The notes under the pieces: model-generated
What the model was told of the DNA's origin: nothing
Databases searched by the model: none
Seen by the model: only the letters and a program-made list of their open reading frames with translations
NCBI GenBank assembly: GCA_013368315.1
Contig: JAACJM010000181.1
Span: 104,477 to 168,476 of the forward strand
Length of the DNA: 64,000 nucleotides
From: Tetrapyrgos nigripes
Lineage: Eukaryota > Basidiomycota > Agaricomycetes > Agaricales > Campanellaceae
Direction: 5' to 3'
Made by a program: the position numbers and the translations under genes
Part shown: piece after piece, positions 54,372-64,000 of the stretch
How positions within the stretch are numbered: the stretch's first letter is position 1
Layout of the letters: every line of letters begins with the position of its first letter

Positions 54372-54932
54372 ATGACACGTACCACATACAATGTCAATGA
54401 TGTATGTTTTTACTTTCATCGACGATACTCATGTCAACTGATTCGGTATAGGCATCCCATGTCTTTAATGTTGTTGCCGTCAGGATATCCACCACATCTT
54501 CGAAACATCTTGTCCGAGTCCCGACCGTCTCCTCACGGCCGCCCAGGTTGCATCAAGTCGAACGGATGCCGTTGCTTGAGCATCAATTAGAATCTTGGCC
54601 ATTTCTTCAGCCGTATGTCCATGACACCGACGTGGTGTACCGAAAAACACGGTTTCGGTTATTCTTCAGACGACACAAACGCCTCCCTGTCAATCCAGCT
54701 CTTTTCGTTCACGGGGACATCATCATTATGCGAGTTGGCAAGAAGAATGCCCGGAACATTGTCAATCTCCAGAAGGGAGATGCCAAAAAGGCTCAAGTCA
54801 TCGCGAAGCGGTCAGTATCGTGCTTTTGCTTTCGAAAACAATACTTACATGCTGCTTCACAGCTTTGCTCCTCATCTCCAGTGGTTCCAGGAGTGTCGTG
54901 GGCGACAACTACCTCAGTTGCTTCAATTGTAG
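54372..54932 (+). CDS. Element-associated hypothetical protein 2
   Basis: Three exons: 54372-54401, 54452-54810 and 54863-54932, with 50- and 52-nt introns. The middle exon contains LESWPFLQPYVHDTDVVYRK, RHKRLPVNPALFVHGDIIIM and MRVGKKNARNIVNLQKGDA; the last ends FAPHLQWFQECRGRQLPQL. I recall proteins with 'LPVN.A.....GD.++MRVGK+....VN.R.GD' as frequent in mushroom genomes next to transposon-derived genes; their role is unknown. Upstream, TTGTTATCTTCACGCTAGTC is repeated at about 54142 and 54224. Confidence 0.6.
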
Positions 54933-55419
54933 AGTTGAACGTACCGTACATTATCAATAATGAGGTTCTCATTCTAAAACGTTGAACAATGTATGTGGTC
55001 ACCTTGTGGACAGAACCAAATTCACACTTCTGGCCGGAATTGTGCGTCAACTCTCCCCGGTGCCAAGTCGGAGAAATGACAGACGTGTATTTGTTATCGT
55101 CCCTTCACCTTGCTTCTAGGTTCTAGGGCTCAAACCTCGAGAACTGATTCCACATGCTCTCATTACCGCTCTAGGGAATTTTGATCCTAAAAATGGAGGA
55201 CATTTGGTGCTTTCGTCAGCTCTTTTTGTTCTCTAAGTCTCCAATTGTCTTCTTGCACCAAGTCAGGTGCGTAGCACATTTTCCGTACTGAGAACCTACT
55301 TATAATAACCCCTCTCCGTGCAGTTATACCTCAACGGCCTGGTGCCCCAGCTGAAATCGACCACAGTCATTACCCCATTTCTTTTCAACCCTATTTTTCT
55401 ACTTTAATAACGTTTTATC
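54933..55419. other. No gene recognised
   Basis: Between two plus-strand genes; no frame with a domain. Probably 3' UTR and promoter. Confidence 0.4.
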
Positions 55420-57818
55420 ATGAACAACGATGGCCCCGCTGGCATTTCATCTTCTGGAGCAAAGGTATGGGAATACAATTGTCTCCTGAAACCGAGAAAT
55501 GATTTTTTTACCACACAGGAGCTCCCAGCTCTGCCTCCGGCTTCATCAAGATACAATGTTCTCTCATACTTCATGGGACCAACAACATCTGACGAAAACA
55601 ATCTGAATGAAACTCAGTCGTCCAACAGACAATCCATACCCTTATCCCGTAAACGCGGAGTCGAAGCCAATGATGACGAAGTTGGACCTGACAGGAACAT
55701 TGGGCCCCATGGAGAAAAATTTCGCGCTGGGGCAGGACTGACCCAAGAAGATTTCGACAGGGTGAGTGGTTACCAACTGCACATAGCCAGTGACTTACAA
55801 TGTTCTTAGGAGCGCGCGGCAAAAGAAAAACTGGAGCTTGCCCTCAAAGAAGCCAACAACGACCTATCTTTCCAAAGAAGCGAGATATCGAAGCTGAAGG
55901 AGCTTTTGCAGGATGAATCAATGCAGCGGGATGTGGACGATGAACTGGTACGTGAAGCAGGTTGTTTCCTCTTGTTACTTTTTCTCTTTTTCTCGTTTCT
56001 GTAGTACTAATAGGTCCTTTTTACAAGCAATCACAACTCCGAGAAGCACGACAACAGTACGAAATTCTTCAAGAGACCGCTTCGGGCTACCATAATCTGT
56101 ATAGCCAGTCGGAAAAGGTCATATCAGAGTTGGTGAGCATTCACCGCAGCTCCAGTCTGTGAGACTGATTCTTAACTCATATCAGCGGAGTCAATTTGCT
56201 GAAGATGTTCAAAAAGTCCGGCAAGACTTGGTGAGTGCCTCCTTAACTTTCTTAGACATAGCTCGAGACTGATCCTCAACTCATGTGACCTCGTAACAGT
56301 CCACTCAATTCGCCGCCGAAATGCAAAAAGCCCAGCGGGACTTGGTGAGTGCTTCTTTAGCCTGCTTGGATAGAGGTTGAACGACATGTCAGCTACAAAA
56401 GGACAATGAGATACAAACACTCCGAGCCAAACCCAAACACTCAGCTCAATCGCCACCCTCGTCCCAATCTCAGCCATCTCAGAGTCGCGGCGACGATCGG
56501 GATGTAGACATGGATCGTCCTCAGGTTACTTCTACCCCTCCTCGCCATTCGGGAACCGCTCCTGTCAGCAGATCAACCACCTCTGATTCCGTCCCCGCTA
56601 GCGCTGCTCCGACCGCTGGAGAGGCTGGGTTTGCAGCACTCTTTCGGAGTTCACAGGCGATATCAAACAACTCCTACAAAACTCGCAGACTCCACCGGCC
56701 GCCGCGCAAGGGACACCCACGTCCGCAGCCAAACGTCGTGGGAAGCGTGCAACGAAGCAAGGCAGCTATGGCCATAAAATGGAGCTGAAGAAGACGACTT
56801 ATGATACTTTGCCCCCCAAAATCAGGAAACAGCTGAATGTATGTATATCTTGTTGTTGCCTGCCCAGACCTGACGCTCACTGTTGTAAGACTGATATCCT
56901 CGATGAGTTCAAGGAGCTTTGCGGGATCAAGACTCTTCACAGCGGCGATTATCAACCTGTCGACGAAGAAATCGCTCTCAGTCACCTTATCGGAACTCAC
57001 GCTGGTCCCCAGGGTGCACTCCAGTATTCTCTCTACTTTGGCGAGAATTGGAAAACAGATCCCATGGAACAAGATCGTTGTCTCAAACATCGCTGCGGCA
57101 GTATTTGGAGCGTTAGACGATGCGGGGAAGACAGTTGACTTGTCGTCAGAAGTAATGCAAGCTATCATTTGGAGTTTCGTGGTGCAGGTCCAGGGTGCAT
57201 ACAAGAGGTCTCTTCCTCGTGCAGACGAAAGCGAGGCAGAAGCTGATGCTCGAGTAAAAGAGTATAAAGACTACACAAATGATAGGATGAGGGTTCGCTC
57301 CCGCAAGATACAGGTGAGTTTTCAGACAGTTTTCACTGCAGTCTGCTGAGTTTGCTTATCTTACTACGCAGAAACTCAACAAGCGTCGTGAGCACGTCGA
57401 ACAGCTCCTCGAGGTTAACGATCATCTGGAACATCGAATTGGGCAAGTTCTCCTTGATGACCTCGACGTTGACGGTCAATCCTCCGAATATACAGATGAC
57501 GAGAACCCAGCTGGATTTAAGGTTCTTGTTCCAAAGTACAGGCACAAGGCTATCGGCCCCATTCTCCATGACATTGACGTGCAAGGTGCGGCTTCGTATG
57601 AGCGGTCGATGAAGCAAATTGGATTCCGCAAGCGCCTTCCTGCATCCAAGAAGCGCCGCTATACGGAGCAGGAGTCTACTAGCCAGATCGTGAAACGTTT
57701 ACCTCGTTACTGCTACGATGATGCGTTCTTCAACAAACTATCGGGTCCCGCCAAGGAAACTTTAGACATCTCAGACAAGCAATACCCTCAATTTGATCAG
57801 TGGGTTGCCTTGGCATAG
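55420..57818 (+). CDS. Coiled-coil protein with basic C-terminal domain, element-associated
   Basis: About nine exons with short introns (55465-55518 and 55762-55809 are clear). Exons 3-7 form a coiled coil: KEKLELALKEANNDL, SEISKLKELLQDE, QLREARQQYEILQETASGYH, RSQFAEDVQKVRQDL and STQFAAEMQKAQRDL, the last two being duplicated short exons. A Ser/Pro-rich part (about 56430-56640) precedes LSEFTGDIKQLLQNSQTPP and KRRGKRATKQGSYGHKMELK; one frame change near 56640 is unresolved. The C-terminal half has DEFKELCGI, YKDYTNDRMRVRSRKIQ, KLNKRREHVEQLLEVNDHLE and YDDAFFNKLSGPAKETLD, ending at 57818. Basic clusters and coiled coil suggest nucleic-acid or self-association. The 3' flank matches the tail of the Tnp2-like unit, so I take it as part of a mobile element. 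Confidence 0.6.
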
Positions 57819-57831
57819 CGTTGGACTTGGA

Positions 57832-57925
57832 GGCAGGGTCTGATAACGTTGAAGGCTGGTTCTGTCGGACAGGGACATAAGGTTACGATAATATGTATTA
57901 TTATGTGACTTGTAGTTCTGAATTA
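57832..57925 (+). repeat. 3' tail shared with the Tnp2-like transposase unit
   Basis: GAGGCAGGGTCTGATAACGT, TGAAGGCTGGTT, CGGACAGGGACATAAG and TTACGATAATATG follow the stop of the coiled-coil gene, in the same order as at 42555-42680. Confidence 0.7.
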
Positions 57926-58067
57926 TAACTTGATTTTATCTCAATATCAAAGTGACAACGAAAGCTATTGCATGACGGGGTGCCCGCTGAGCTTCTCCTA
58001 GCATTGTCTATTATCTACAGGATTATCGACATCGGATACACTGGTATGATACAGTCTGAGTCTGCGT

Positions 58068-58680
58068 TATTGTTCTGCGTCACGTGTGGGAAGGAGTAAT
58101 CAACTTGCGTCAGGGTCTAATCTATTGTCTTGACTCCCATCTTGAACTTCCTCTCGCTCTTTCTCTCTCTCCCCCACTCTAGCATTCGAATTCGTTTCGA
58201 TGCTACAATATCTGAAGACGAATGCGTTTCGTCCTCTGGTGCAGATAGAATGCGCTTCTATCGCCACATCGGTCTTTTCTCGCGAAGGAAACACCGTTGT
58301 GTGAAGATCTGCAGTACAGTAGCAAGGTAGTTCTTTTCTCCTTCTCCTCCTCCTTTTCTTTCCAAGCTGACGCTTATACTCCAGGTTCCTCATTCCTTGG
58401 AAACCGGAACCAAGGAAACTTTTCATGGATGATTTGTATCTTAAATATCAGGTGCGTTGACTTGTGACTGGGGGTGTTCTTCAATGCTGACACTTCTCAT
58501 GATTCATACAATTTTTTAGACCACCTCCGATTGGGAAAACCATTTTTGTCCTTTTGACAGACAAGCCCAAGCAAGAGTGCGTGTTCACTTTTGCTGCATC
58601 TCACGCTCTGACTCGATAGATTTAGTAGTGCTCTCATTGCCCTCGTCAAGACCCCAAGCAGGAAGAGGACCATCTCACAA
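58068..58680 (+). repeat. Repeat block, copy B
   Basis: Plus-strand counterpart of 29870-30525, about 95% alike. It includes the 75-bp module (58182-58260) and an exon-like frame: ICSTVARFLIPWKPEPRK, LFMDDLYLKYQ, then after a GTGCGT...TTTTTAG gap TTSDWENHFCPFDRQAQA. In copy C the first of these exons is shifted by an extra A, so copy B is the best-preserved version. Protein family not recognised. Confidence 0.85.
58182..58260 (+). repeat. Dispersed ~75-bp module, copy 5 (reference)
   Basis: GCATTCGAATTCGTTTCGAT, GACGAATGCGTTTCGTCCTC, TGGTGCAGATAGAATGCG, CTTCTATCG. In every full copy the same frame is open and gives IRIRFxA...V/F..SG..RMRFY, though no gene is evident around most copies. Confidence 0.85.
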
Positions 58681-58682
58681 AT

Positions 58683-59230
58683 CAAACCATCTTGAACTTC
58701 CTCTCGCTCTTTCTCTCTCCCTCCCTCTCTGGCATTTGAATTCGTTTCGGTGCTACAATATCTGAAGACGAATGTGTTTCGTCCTCTGGTGCAGATAGAT
58801 TGCGCTTCTATCGCCACATCGGTCTTTCTTCGCGAAGGAGACACCGTTGTGTGAAGATCTGCAGTACAGTAGCAAGGTAGTTTTTTTCTCCTCCTTTTCT
58901 TTCCAAGCTGACGCTTATACTCCAGGTTCCTCATTCCTTGGAAACCAGAACCAAGGAAAAACTTTCATGGATGATTTGTATCTTAAATATCAGGTGCGTT
59001 GATTTGTGACTGGGAGCGTTCTTCAATGCTGACACTTCTCATGATTCATACGATTTTTTAGACCACCTCCGATTGGGAAAACCATTTTGTCCTTTTGACA
59101 GACAAGCCCAAGCAAGAGTGCGTGTTCACTTTTGCTGCATCTCACGCTCTGACTCAATAGATTTAGTAGTGTTCTCATTGACCTCGTCAAGACTTCAAGC
59201 AGGAAGAGGACCATCTCTCACAAATGGAAG
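58683..59230 (+). repeat. Repeat block, copy C (tandem with B)
   Basis: Starts at CATCTTGAACTTCCTCTCGC and ends near TCAAGCAGGAAGAGGACCAT, in direct orientation after copy B. Contains module copy 6 at 58732-58810. Confidence 0.85.
58732..58810 (+). repeat. Dispersed ~75-bp module, copy 6
   Basis: GCATTTGAATTCGTTTCGGT, GACGAATGTGTTTCGTCCTC, TGGTGCAGATAGATTGCG. Confidence 0.85.
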
Positions 59231-59369
59231 GCTAATCCAAGCCCCTCTAAATTGAAGGTTTTGGTCACTTTGGCCATGAGCAGGACCAGCTGAGTGACCA
59301 GCGGCTTGAAATGCTCGATCATTTCAAGGACCGTGGAAGGTCTCAGTGGGAGGTTTGGGAAGTGCATGG

Positions 59370-59683
59370 AAATTGATGGGTGGGCCAGCAGTTGCGAATA
59401 TTTTAGCGGAAGCCAGAGCTGCTGCTGATGCTCGTTGTGTAGCTGAGGGGAACAACGACGAGGTAACTAGAGCCCTCGGGGTTGCAATGGTGTTGGAGAG
59501 TGCTGTTCAAGTTGGACAGAGCATGCAAATTGATGGGTGGGCCAGCAGTTGTGAATATTTTAGTGGAAGCCAGAGCTGCTGCTGATGCTCATGGTGTAGC
59601 TGAGGGGAACAACGACGAGGTAACTAGAGTCCTCGGGGTTGCAATGGTGCTGGAGAGTCCTGTTCAAGTTGGACAGAATATCG
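59370..59683. repeat. 157-bp tandem duplication
   Basis: AAATTGATGGGTGGGCCAGC at 59370 and 59527; both units run through GAGGGGAACAACGACGAGGT and GTTCAAGTTGGACAGA with a few substitutions. The period is not a multiple of three, so the peptide GGPAV.NIL.EARAAADA appears in two frames; it does not look like a functional repeat protein. Confidence 0.95.
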
Positions 59684-59724
59684 TAGTGTTTTGATCCAAT
59701 TTCTGTAGCTTTGAGTTGTAATAA

Positions 59725-60060
59725 CGGGCCTCTCGGATTTGAAAATGGCACTCAAGGTAACCTCTACGGCAATTCAGGTGTGTTTTTATCCCTTGCCGGT
59801 AATCCTCTTGATTATACCATTATCTGCAGAACGCTTCAATTACGTTGCAGACCATGCTTTCGACTACAGCACGTATCCTGTTGCGAGATTCGTGGTTGAA
59901 TTTGGGTGAGTGGAACGTTTTGCTGGTGGCAAGTATCATTGTTTAACGCTCCAGAAGGTCAAGGGCAAATGGAGGATGCAGTCAGAGTGTGGTTACCAAC
60001 TCCTGGTACCTCTGATTCTAATCAGACCTTTGCGAGGCTGCTTGCTGAATCACTGAGATA
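59725..60060 (+). pseudogene. Gene fragment of unknown family
   Basis: Two exon-like pieces: GPLGFENGTQ up to a GTAACC donor at 59757, and ERFNYVADHAFDYSTYP with ARFVVEFG between 59830 and 59904 followed by GTGAGT. The splice phases agree. No start, stop or domain was identified; it lies among repeats and is probably a remnant. Confidence 0.35.
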
Positions 60061-60214
60061 AAAGGAGAGAAGAAAAGATAAGAAACGTACAGAGTCACAA
60101 CTCACGCACTGACCGATTCATATGATGCCGACATCAACCAGTTACGAACTCCAATTGCACTCAATTTATTGGCCCCTTTGTCACATCACTACTACGGTAT
60201 TCTTTCACGTAGAC

Positions 60215-60257
60215 GCGTCTCGCAGTGGACGCATTGGAGACGTGACCGCGTCAAGCC
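60215..60257 (+). repeat. GACGC-rich short repeat, copy 2
   Basis: GTGGACGCATTGGAGACGTG then ACCGCGTCAAGCCACTGACG; near-copy of 23496-23540 in inverse orientation. Confidence 0.6.
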
Positions 60258-60286
60258 ACTGACGCACCCGCAATCCCTCATCTTCT

Positions 60287-62365
60287 TCACCGAAGAGTTC
60301 TTCCTCGACGACGGCCACCTGCAATGCAGACCGTCACCGAAGACGAAGGGTCAGACCAATCCGTCTTCAGACCCCATTCCATGGCCCCGACACCTCTTGC
60401 TGACCCAGTTCTCACTTCTGATGGCCACTCCTGATCACCATCTTCATACTCGGGAGGCTCAGCCGGAACATCCTCTGGTGTGGGCGTTGGTGTAGGCTCC
60501 ACGAACATAACCGTTTTACCCTTGCCTGGTGCATTCATCCGCTCAGCCTGGATATCCTCGACCCTCTTCTTCTGTATCTCACCACCATTCCTCTCCAACA
60601 AGATCTGCTTCCTATGCTTCTCAGCAAGCGCTTCTCCTTTCTGACGTACATCCATATCCACTTCAGTCACCGTAGTCAGCCTATTGAAAGGATTGCTCCT
60701 TTTCGTCCCTTTCATTTCAAGACCAAGACTCAACAATCCTCCTCCTTTCTGTAGAAGTGGAGTCGCCACTTGCCGTTGTTTTCTCAGGCGACTCAAATTG
60801 TGAGATTTGACTCGCTGAAGGTTCAGTACCATCATCACTGAATTGTTGTATCGTGGAGTCTGGTTGTTCAAACATACTCTTTCCGACTGAGTTATACATG
60901 GCTTTCATTCTGTTCGGAGTCATTGGTTTCATAGGTTTCATAGGTGCATGTTTAAGCGGTCCTGGAGAACGTGGTTTCATCTGGGATTTTATGGTTCGAC
61001 GTTTGGGAGAGGAAGGAGAAGGGTTGGATGGTTGAAGGTGTTCAGATGTGAGTGGTTCGGGTTCGAGAACTCCATTGGGATAGGGATTAGTGTCATGGTC
61101 AGACGTTGGTGTATCTTTGACCCGGGCCTGGGATGGTGAATGGGGCCGAGGCGGGGTATCGTTATCTCTAGCATTGAGGTTGTTCTGAGGCGAAGACGGT
61201 GAGACAGGAGACGGTGGATGTCCATGGTTGTCAGTAACGTTGGCACCGTTCACGGGGTGCAGGAAGTGTAACAGCCGGAGCGGGTTCGGGGAAGAGAGGC
61301 GCCATGAAAGCGTCAAACTCTGCAAGTTGTTTGAGAGCATTCGGTGATAGTTTTGGTGTTACGAGGTCGAGACTTGTCAGTATTGGTGCGTGGAGGAGGG
61401 GTAATTGGTGTTATGGTTTTGGGAAGGTCTCTCTTGGGTTTATCCCTGGGAAATCCATTACTTCCCGAGTAAAACTTTCTTCGGAGGTCCAATCTTGAGG
61501 GTAGCAGATTCGGTTGCGTTCTCTGAAGCTGGACCTACACGAGACGGTCCAGCAACAGCATTGGTAGTAGCTTTGGGAGCAGGTTTGGAGCGTGAAGAAC
61601 CAGAGTCGGAAGGCTGACGACTAGGGACAGACTTGGCAGGGACGGCCAACGGTAGGAGCTGCAGATGCTACTGGAGTAGGAGACCTTCCCTTTCCGGCCT
61701 TGTCACCAGGACCGTCATCAGCCATGTCAACCACTGGCGAAACTTCTCGAATATCATCCTTGGCTTTGAAGCTCGTTCTGTCTAGACGGACTCCTTCATC
61801 TTCTCTCGCGTCAAACCTCTGCCTCTACATCAGCCTCTGGGTCGAAGGTGAGTCCTGCTGTTCGACTACCGCAACCTCTTCCTCTTGCCCTTCACTACCA
61901 TGACGTAGAGACCCGGTAATGGTACGGGTATCTCGCTTCCATCTCTCAGACCATCTTCTCTCGCTCGCATCGACATTCAGGTTCTTCGGGCACGGGTCCC
62001 AGAGGTTCAAGGGGTATATCATAATCCATTTCATCCAACTGATCCTCTTCGTCTCCCAAACCTTCGTCAACCTCTGGACTCAGGCAGTAGTCTCTTGGCA
62101 CACAACTCGTTGAGTGATAGAAGATTTTTTGGGTTTGGGCTGCTCTGCTGGGGCTTTCTTGACCGCTTGGATATCGTCTCTGTCGTTTTCGCAAGCACTG
62201 ATGTGCCCCCACTTTCCCGGTCAGATAGAGACTCTTCGTTTGAAGTCGCCTTCGAATCACTCCTTCCAAAAGGCGCATGTGACCACTTCTTCGCGGCAGG
62301 CTTGTTGGCTTTACTACCAGAAGCAGCTTTGGAGCCAGAAGGTTTGAGCTTCGGGGGCGTTGTCA
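60287..62365 (-). pseudogene. Disordered, frame-broken coding region of unknown family
   Basis: Minus-strand coding-like sequence scattered over all three frames: KPSGSKAASGSKANKPAAKK (about 62330), VDEGLGDEEDQLDEMDYDIP (62070-62000), AGPSRVGPASENATES (61540), ILTSLDLVTPKLSPNALKQL with AEFDAFMAPLFP (61390-61290), MTPNRMKAMYNSVGKSMFEQ (60920), and a helical C terminus with KRSNPFNRLTTVTEVDMDVR and EKHRKQILLERNGGEIQKKR. The whole is Pro/Ser/Lys-rich and mostly disordered. At least three frame changes occur; some might be introns, but no clear sites were seen. It diverges from the right copy of the GIY-YIG gene, the position taken by the Mus7-like gene at the left copy, but the two do not look alike. 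Confidence 0.4.
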
Positions 62366-62500
62366 AATGAGAGGGAGTTGGGAGGAAGGAATTGACGCGA
62401 GCAATAATCACGCGACCGACGCTTTGGTCACCGCCTCCCGCCTCTGTCATTGCTGCCTGGGCCTACACGTCCTCAAAGCCCCAAATACATTCACGTACTC

Positions 62501-62988
62501 ATGGTGGTACGTGATATGCTACTCTACATATCGTTCATTCACCGTTTCCGCAAGTTTCTGGTTTTCCATGACTGGGTGGTTAGGCCAGTTTCCGCTAGGG
62601 TGAAGAGGGATGCTTGGGTGTACGTCCTGTCCTTTAGAAACGGCAAAGCCTGCAAAATCGGCTGTACCCGTCGCACACCGAGACGCAGATTGCAGGAGTG
62701 GAGGTGCAAAGACAAGTCGAAGGGATTCAAACTGGTATATTCGGTCCGGGTCAGCGAAGAGAGAATGTTCGGTATCGGTACGTTTTGAATCAGTATCCAT
62801 CAGTCTTTTCACTCACAAATGTTTCAGAACATGAAGCTCATCAGCAAGTACTCAAATATACCCACAAAAGCAATGGCGCTTGCCCGAATTGCTCTTCAAA
62901 GCACCGAGAGGAATTCGTCTTCAAAGCAGCATTTGGATTGAGAGATGCCTGCGACGCCGTTGATAGGGCGAGGGAACTTGTTGGCTGA
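62501..62988 (+). CDS. GIY-YIG (DUF1766/T5orf172-like) protein, second copy
   Basis: Exons 62501-62777 and 62828-62988 with the same 50-nt intron as the left copy. The predicted protein is identical to that at 24729-25216; the only change noticed is upstream of the ATG (Pro to Leu if the frame were extended, at about 62452). Unlike the neighbouring Trs33 copy it shows no damage, so both copies could be active. Confidence 0.7.
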
Positions 62989-63413
62989 GCAATTGGGGCT
63001 TTTCTCCTCTTTTTCTTTAGCGTCGTTGTTTTCTGTTTGCTATCGTGTTTCTTGCTTTCGTATCTGCGTTGTATGTACATTCTTGGGTGTAGATTTGGAT
63101 GTTTGCCATCCCAACGGCCATTCCTCCGTCTTTGCCCGTCGAGCTGTTAGCCCGTATTTTTGGAATCCTCTGTGAAGGTCAACCAACAAAGTTCTCCACA
63201 TGAGGATAATGCAGAGTTACCCTCCACTCTCTCTCAGTTCATTGTGCAGCGCTTGGCGTCAGATGCTATTTCGTTCCTCGCTTCGAACCTCCACTCAGAC
63301 TGTGCCTCGTACGGTCCAAACTTCATCCGCTGTCGGTGCACTTGTTTCCGGGAGCCCATGAAGATCATCCATTGGTACAACTACTCGCCGTGTCTCCTCT
63401 TCCATCAACCACC

Positions 63414-64000
63414 ATGTCCAGTCGCCCTTCCATACAGATCTCGAGCTCCTCCAAATCCGCCAGCTCGCTGGTCACTCCGAGTCCCGCTACTCTGGCCGAT
63501 CCGCCAATGCGCTATGTCGACGGCGCAATGATGGACTATTTCTTGATCGAAGTCGTCAACACTCTACGTGAATCTTCAGCTGTAGTGACTGCTCGGTCCA
63601 AGAGGATATAGAAAAAGAAATGGTCGATGCCGGACTGATCCCACCACCACAACCTGCACTATCGACTTTGCCTCTAAAGACCGAAAACCCCAGAGACTCG
63701 ACCGTCCTGATCAGTCTCAATTCTCGTTCAGGGAAAAACGCTGCAGTGGATGAAGAGGAAGAAGCTATCAGAACGCGTCTTGAAGCTATCGGATTGCATG
63801 TTGGCGCGAACTTTGCAGAGAGGTACGTATACCTCTTTACAGTGTAATCAATACCACTCTAACCGTCCTTAGATTATGTCGGGACAGATCTCTATTTACA
63901 GAAACCTTGGACGTCATCAAATTTGTATGCAAGGATCTGTAGGCAGCGTGTTGGTAGACAAGTGGACAACCTGCAGACGAACCATAGGGTGCGTTTTACC
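63414..64000 (+). pseudogene. TRS33: Trs33/TRAPPC6 second copy with stop and 2-bp deletion (runs off window)
   Basis: Same exon layout as the left copy: start 63414, 35-nt intron 63568-63602, 50-nt intron near 63823-63872. The protein is unchanged up to CKDL, where the Trp codon TGG has become TAG (63940-63942). Twelve bases later two bases (GA) are missing (TTGGTAGACA instead of TTGGGATAGACA), and a CGG codon in NLRTNH has become CAG. One T is also missing from the next intron. The 3' end is outside the window. Because these changes crowd into the last 60 bases, a local sequence-quality problem cannot be excluded. Confidence 0.75.

Larger units (their letters stand above)
62366..64000 (+). 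repeat. Right arm of the inverted segmental duplication
   Basis: Inverse copy of 23715-25354, still matching at the window end. It separates from the left copy abruptly at 62366 (GTCAAATGAGAGG here, where the left reads CTCTCATTTCC). Confidence 0.95.

Overview
The window looks like nuclear DNA of a mushroom-forming basidiomycete (Agaricomycetes). Coding regions are split by introns of about 47-63 nt with GTRNGY donors and short YAG acceptors. The gene content also fits: a fungal NACHT NTPase, expanded WD40 and orphan families, Tnp2-type (CACTA) transposase, chromoviral Ty3/gypsy pieces and Ty1/copia elements. No rRNA, tRNA gene, CRISPR array or operon was seen. It is accessory, transposon-rich sequence in which a few housekeeping-type genes are embedded, several of them broken or duplicated.

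Layout. 1-10.9 kb is a graveyard of LTR elements (gag remnant, LTR-like tracts, a chromodomain end of a gypsy pol, satellites) with one well-preserved 1.64 kb element with long terminal inverted repeats and a TA target site (5921-7557). 10.8-13.2 kb holds a gypsy gag scrap fused to a decayed copia gag with its primer site and 5' LTR. 13.3-14.0 kb is an orphan two-exon gene, followed by a gypsy-type LTR. 15.6-18.4 kb is an NLR-like NACHT gene with one frame break. 20-22.6 kb resembles a Pex24/Pex23-type peroxisomal membrane gene with frame breaks. 22.75 kb carries a perfect 60-bp palindrome. 23.55-25.2 kb carries a TRAPP subunit Trs33 gene (3' end replaced) and a GIY-YIG (DUF1766/T5orf172-like) gene, followed divergently by the N-terminal part of a Mus7/Mms22-like DNA repair gene (25.4-27.3 kb).

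29.9-38 kb is repeat-rich and holds two paralogous orphan genes and a third low-complexity gene, with a 123-bp direct repeat bracketing one of them. 38.2-42.7 kb is a Tnp2/CACTA-like transposase gene with one in-frame stop. 43.0-50.1 kb is an orphan gene split by a full-length copia retrotransposon (44085-49123) with identical 236-bp LTRs, a GAGAA target duplication and an uninterrupted 1488-codon polyprotein. 51.3-52.7 kb is a WD40 gene. 53.1-57.8 kb has three intron-containing genes whose 3' end resembles the tail of the 38-42 kb transposase unit, so they probably belong to a mobile element. 58-59.7 kb repeats a block found inverted at 29.9-30.5 kb. 60.3-62.4 kb is a broken, disordered coding region. 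From 62366 to the end the GIY-YIG and Trs33 genes return as an inverted copy, the second with a stop and a 2-bp deletion.

Themes: (1) recent transposition, shown by the copia insertion and the long-TIR element; (2) segmental duplication of host genes with decay of one copy; (3) a roughly 75-bp module dispersed at six sites; (4) two unrelated copia families that share a primer site matching the anticodon arm of initiator tRNA-Met. All coordinates were read by eye. Similarity statements come from recognising motifs, not from database searches.
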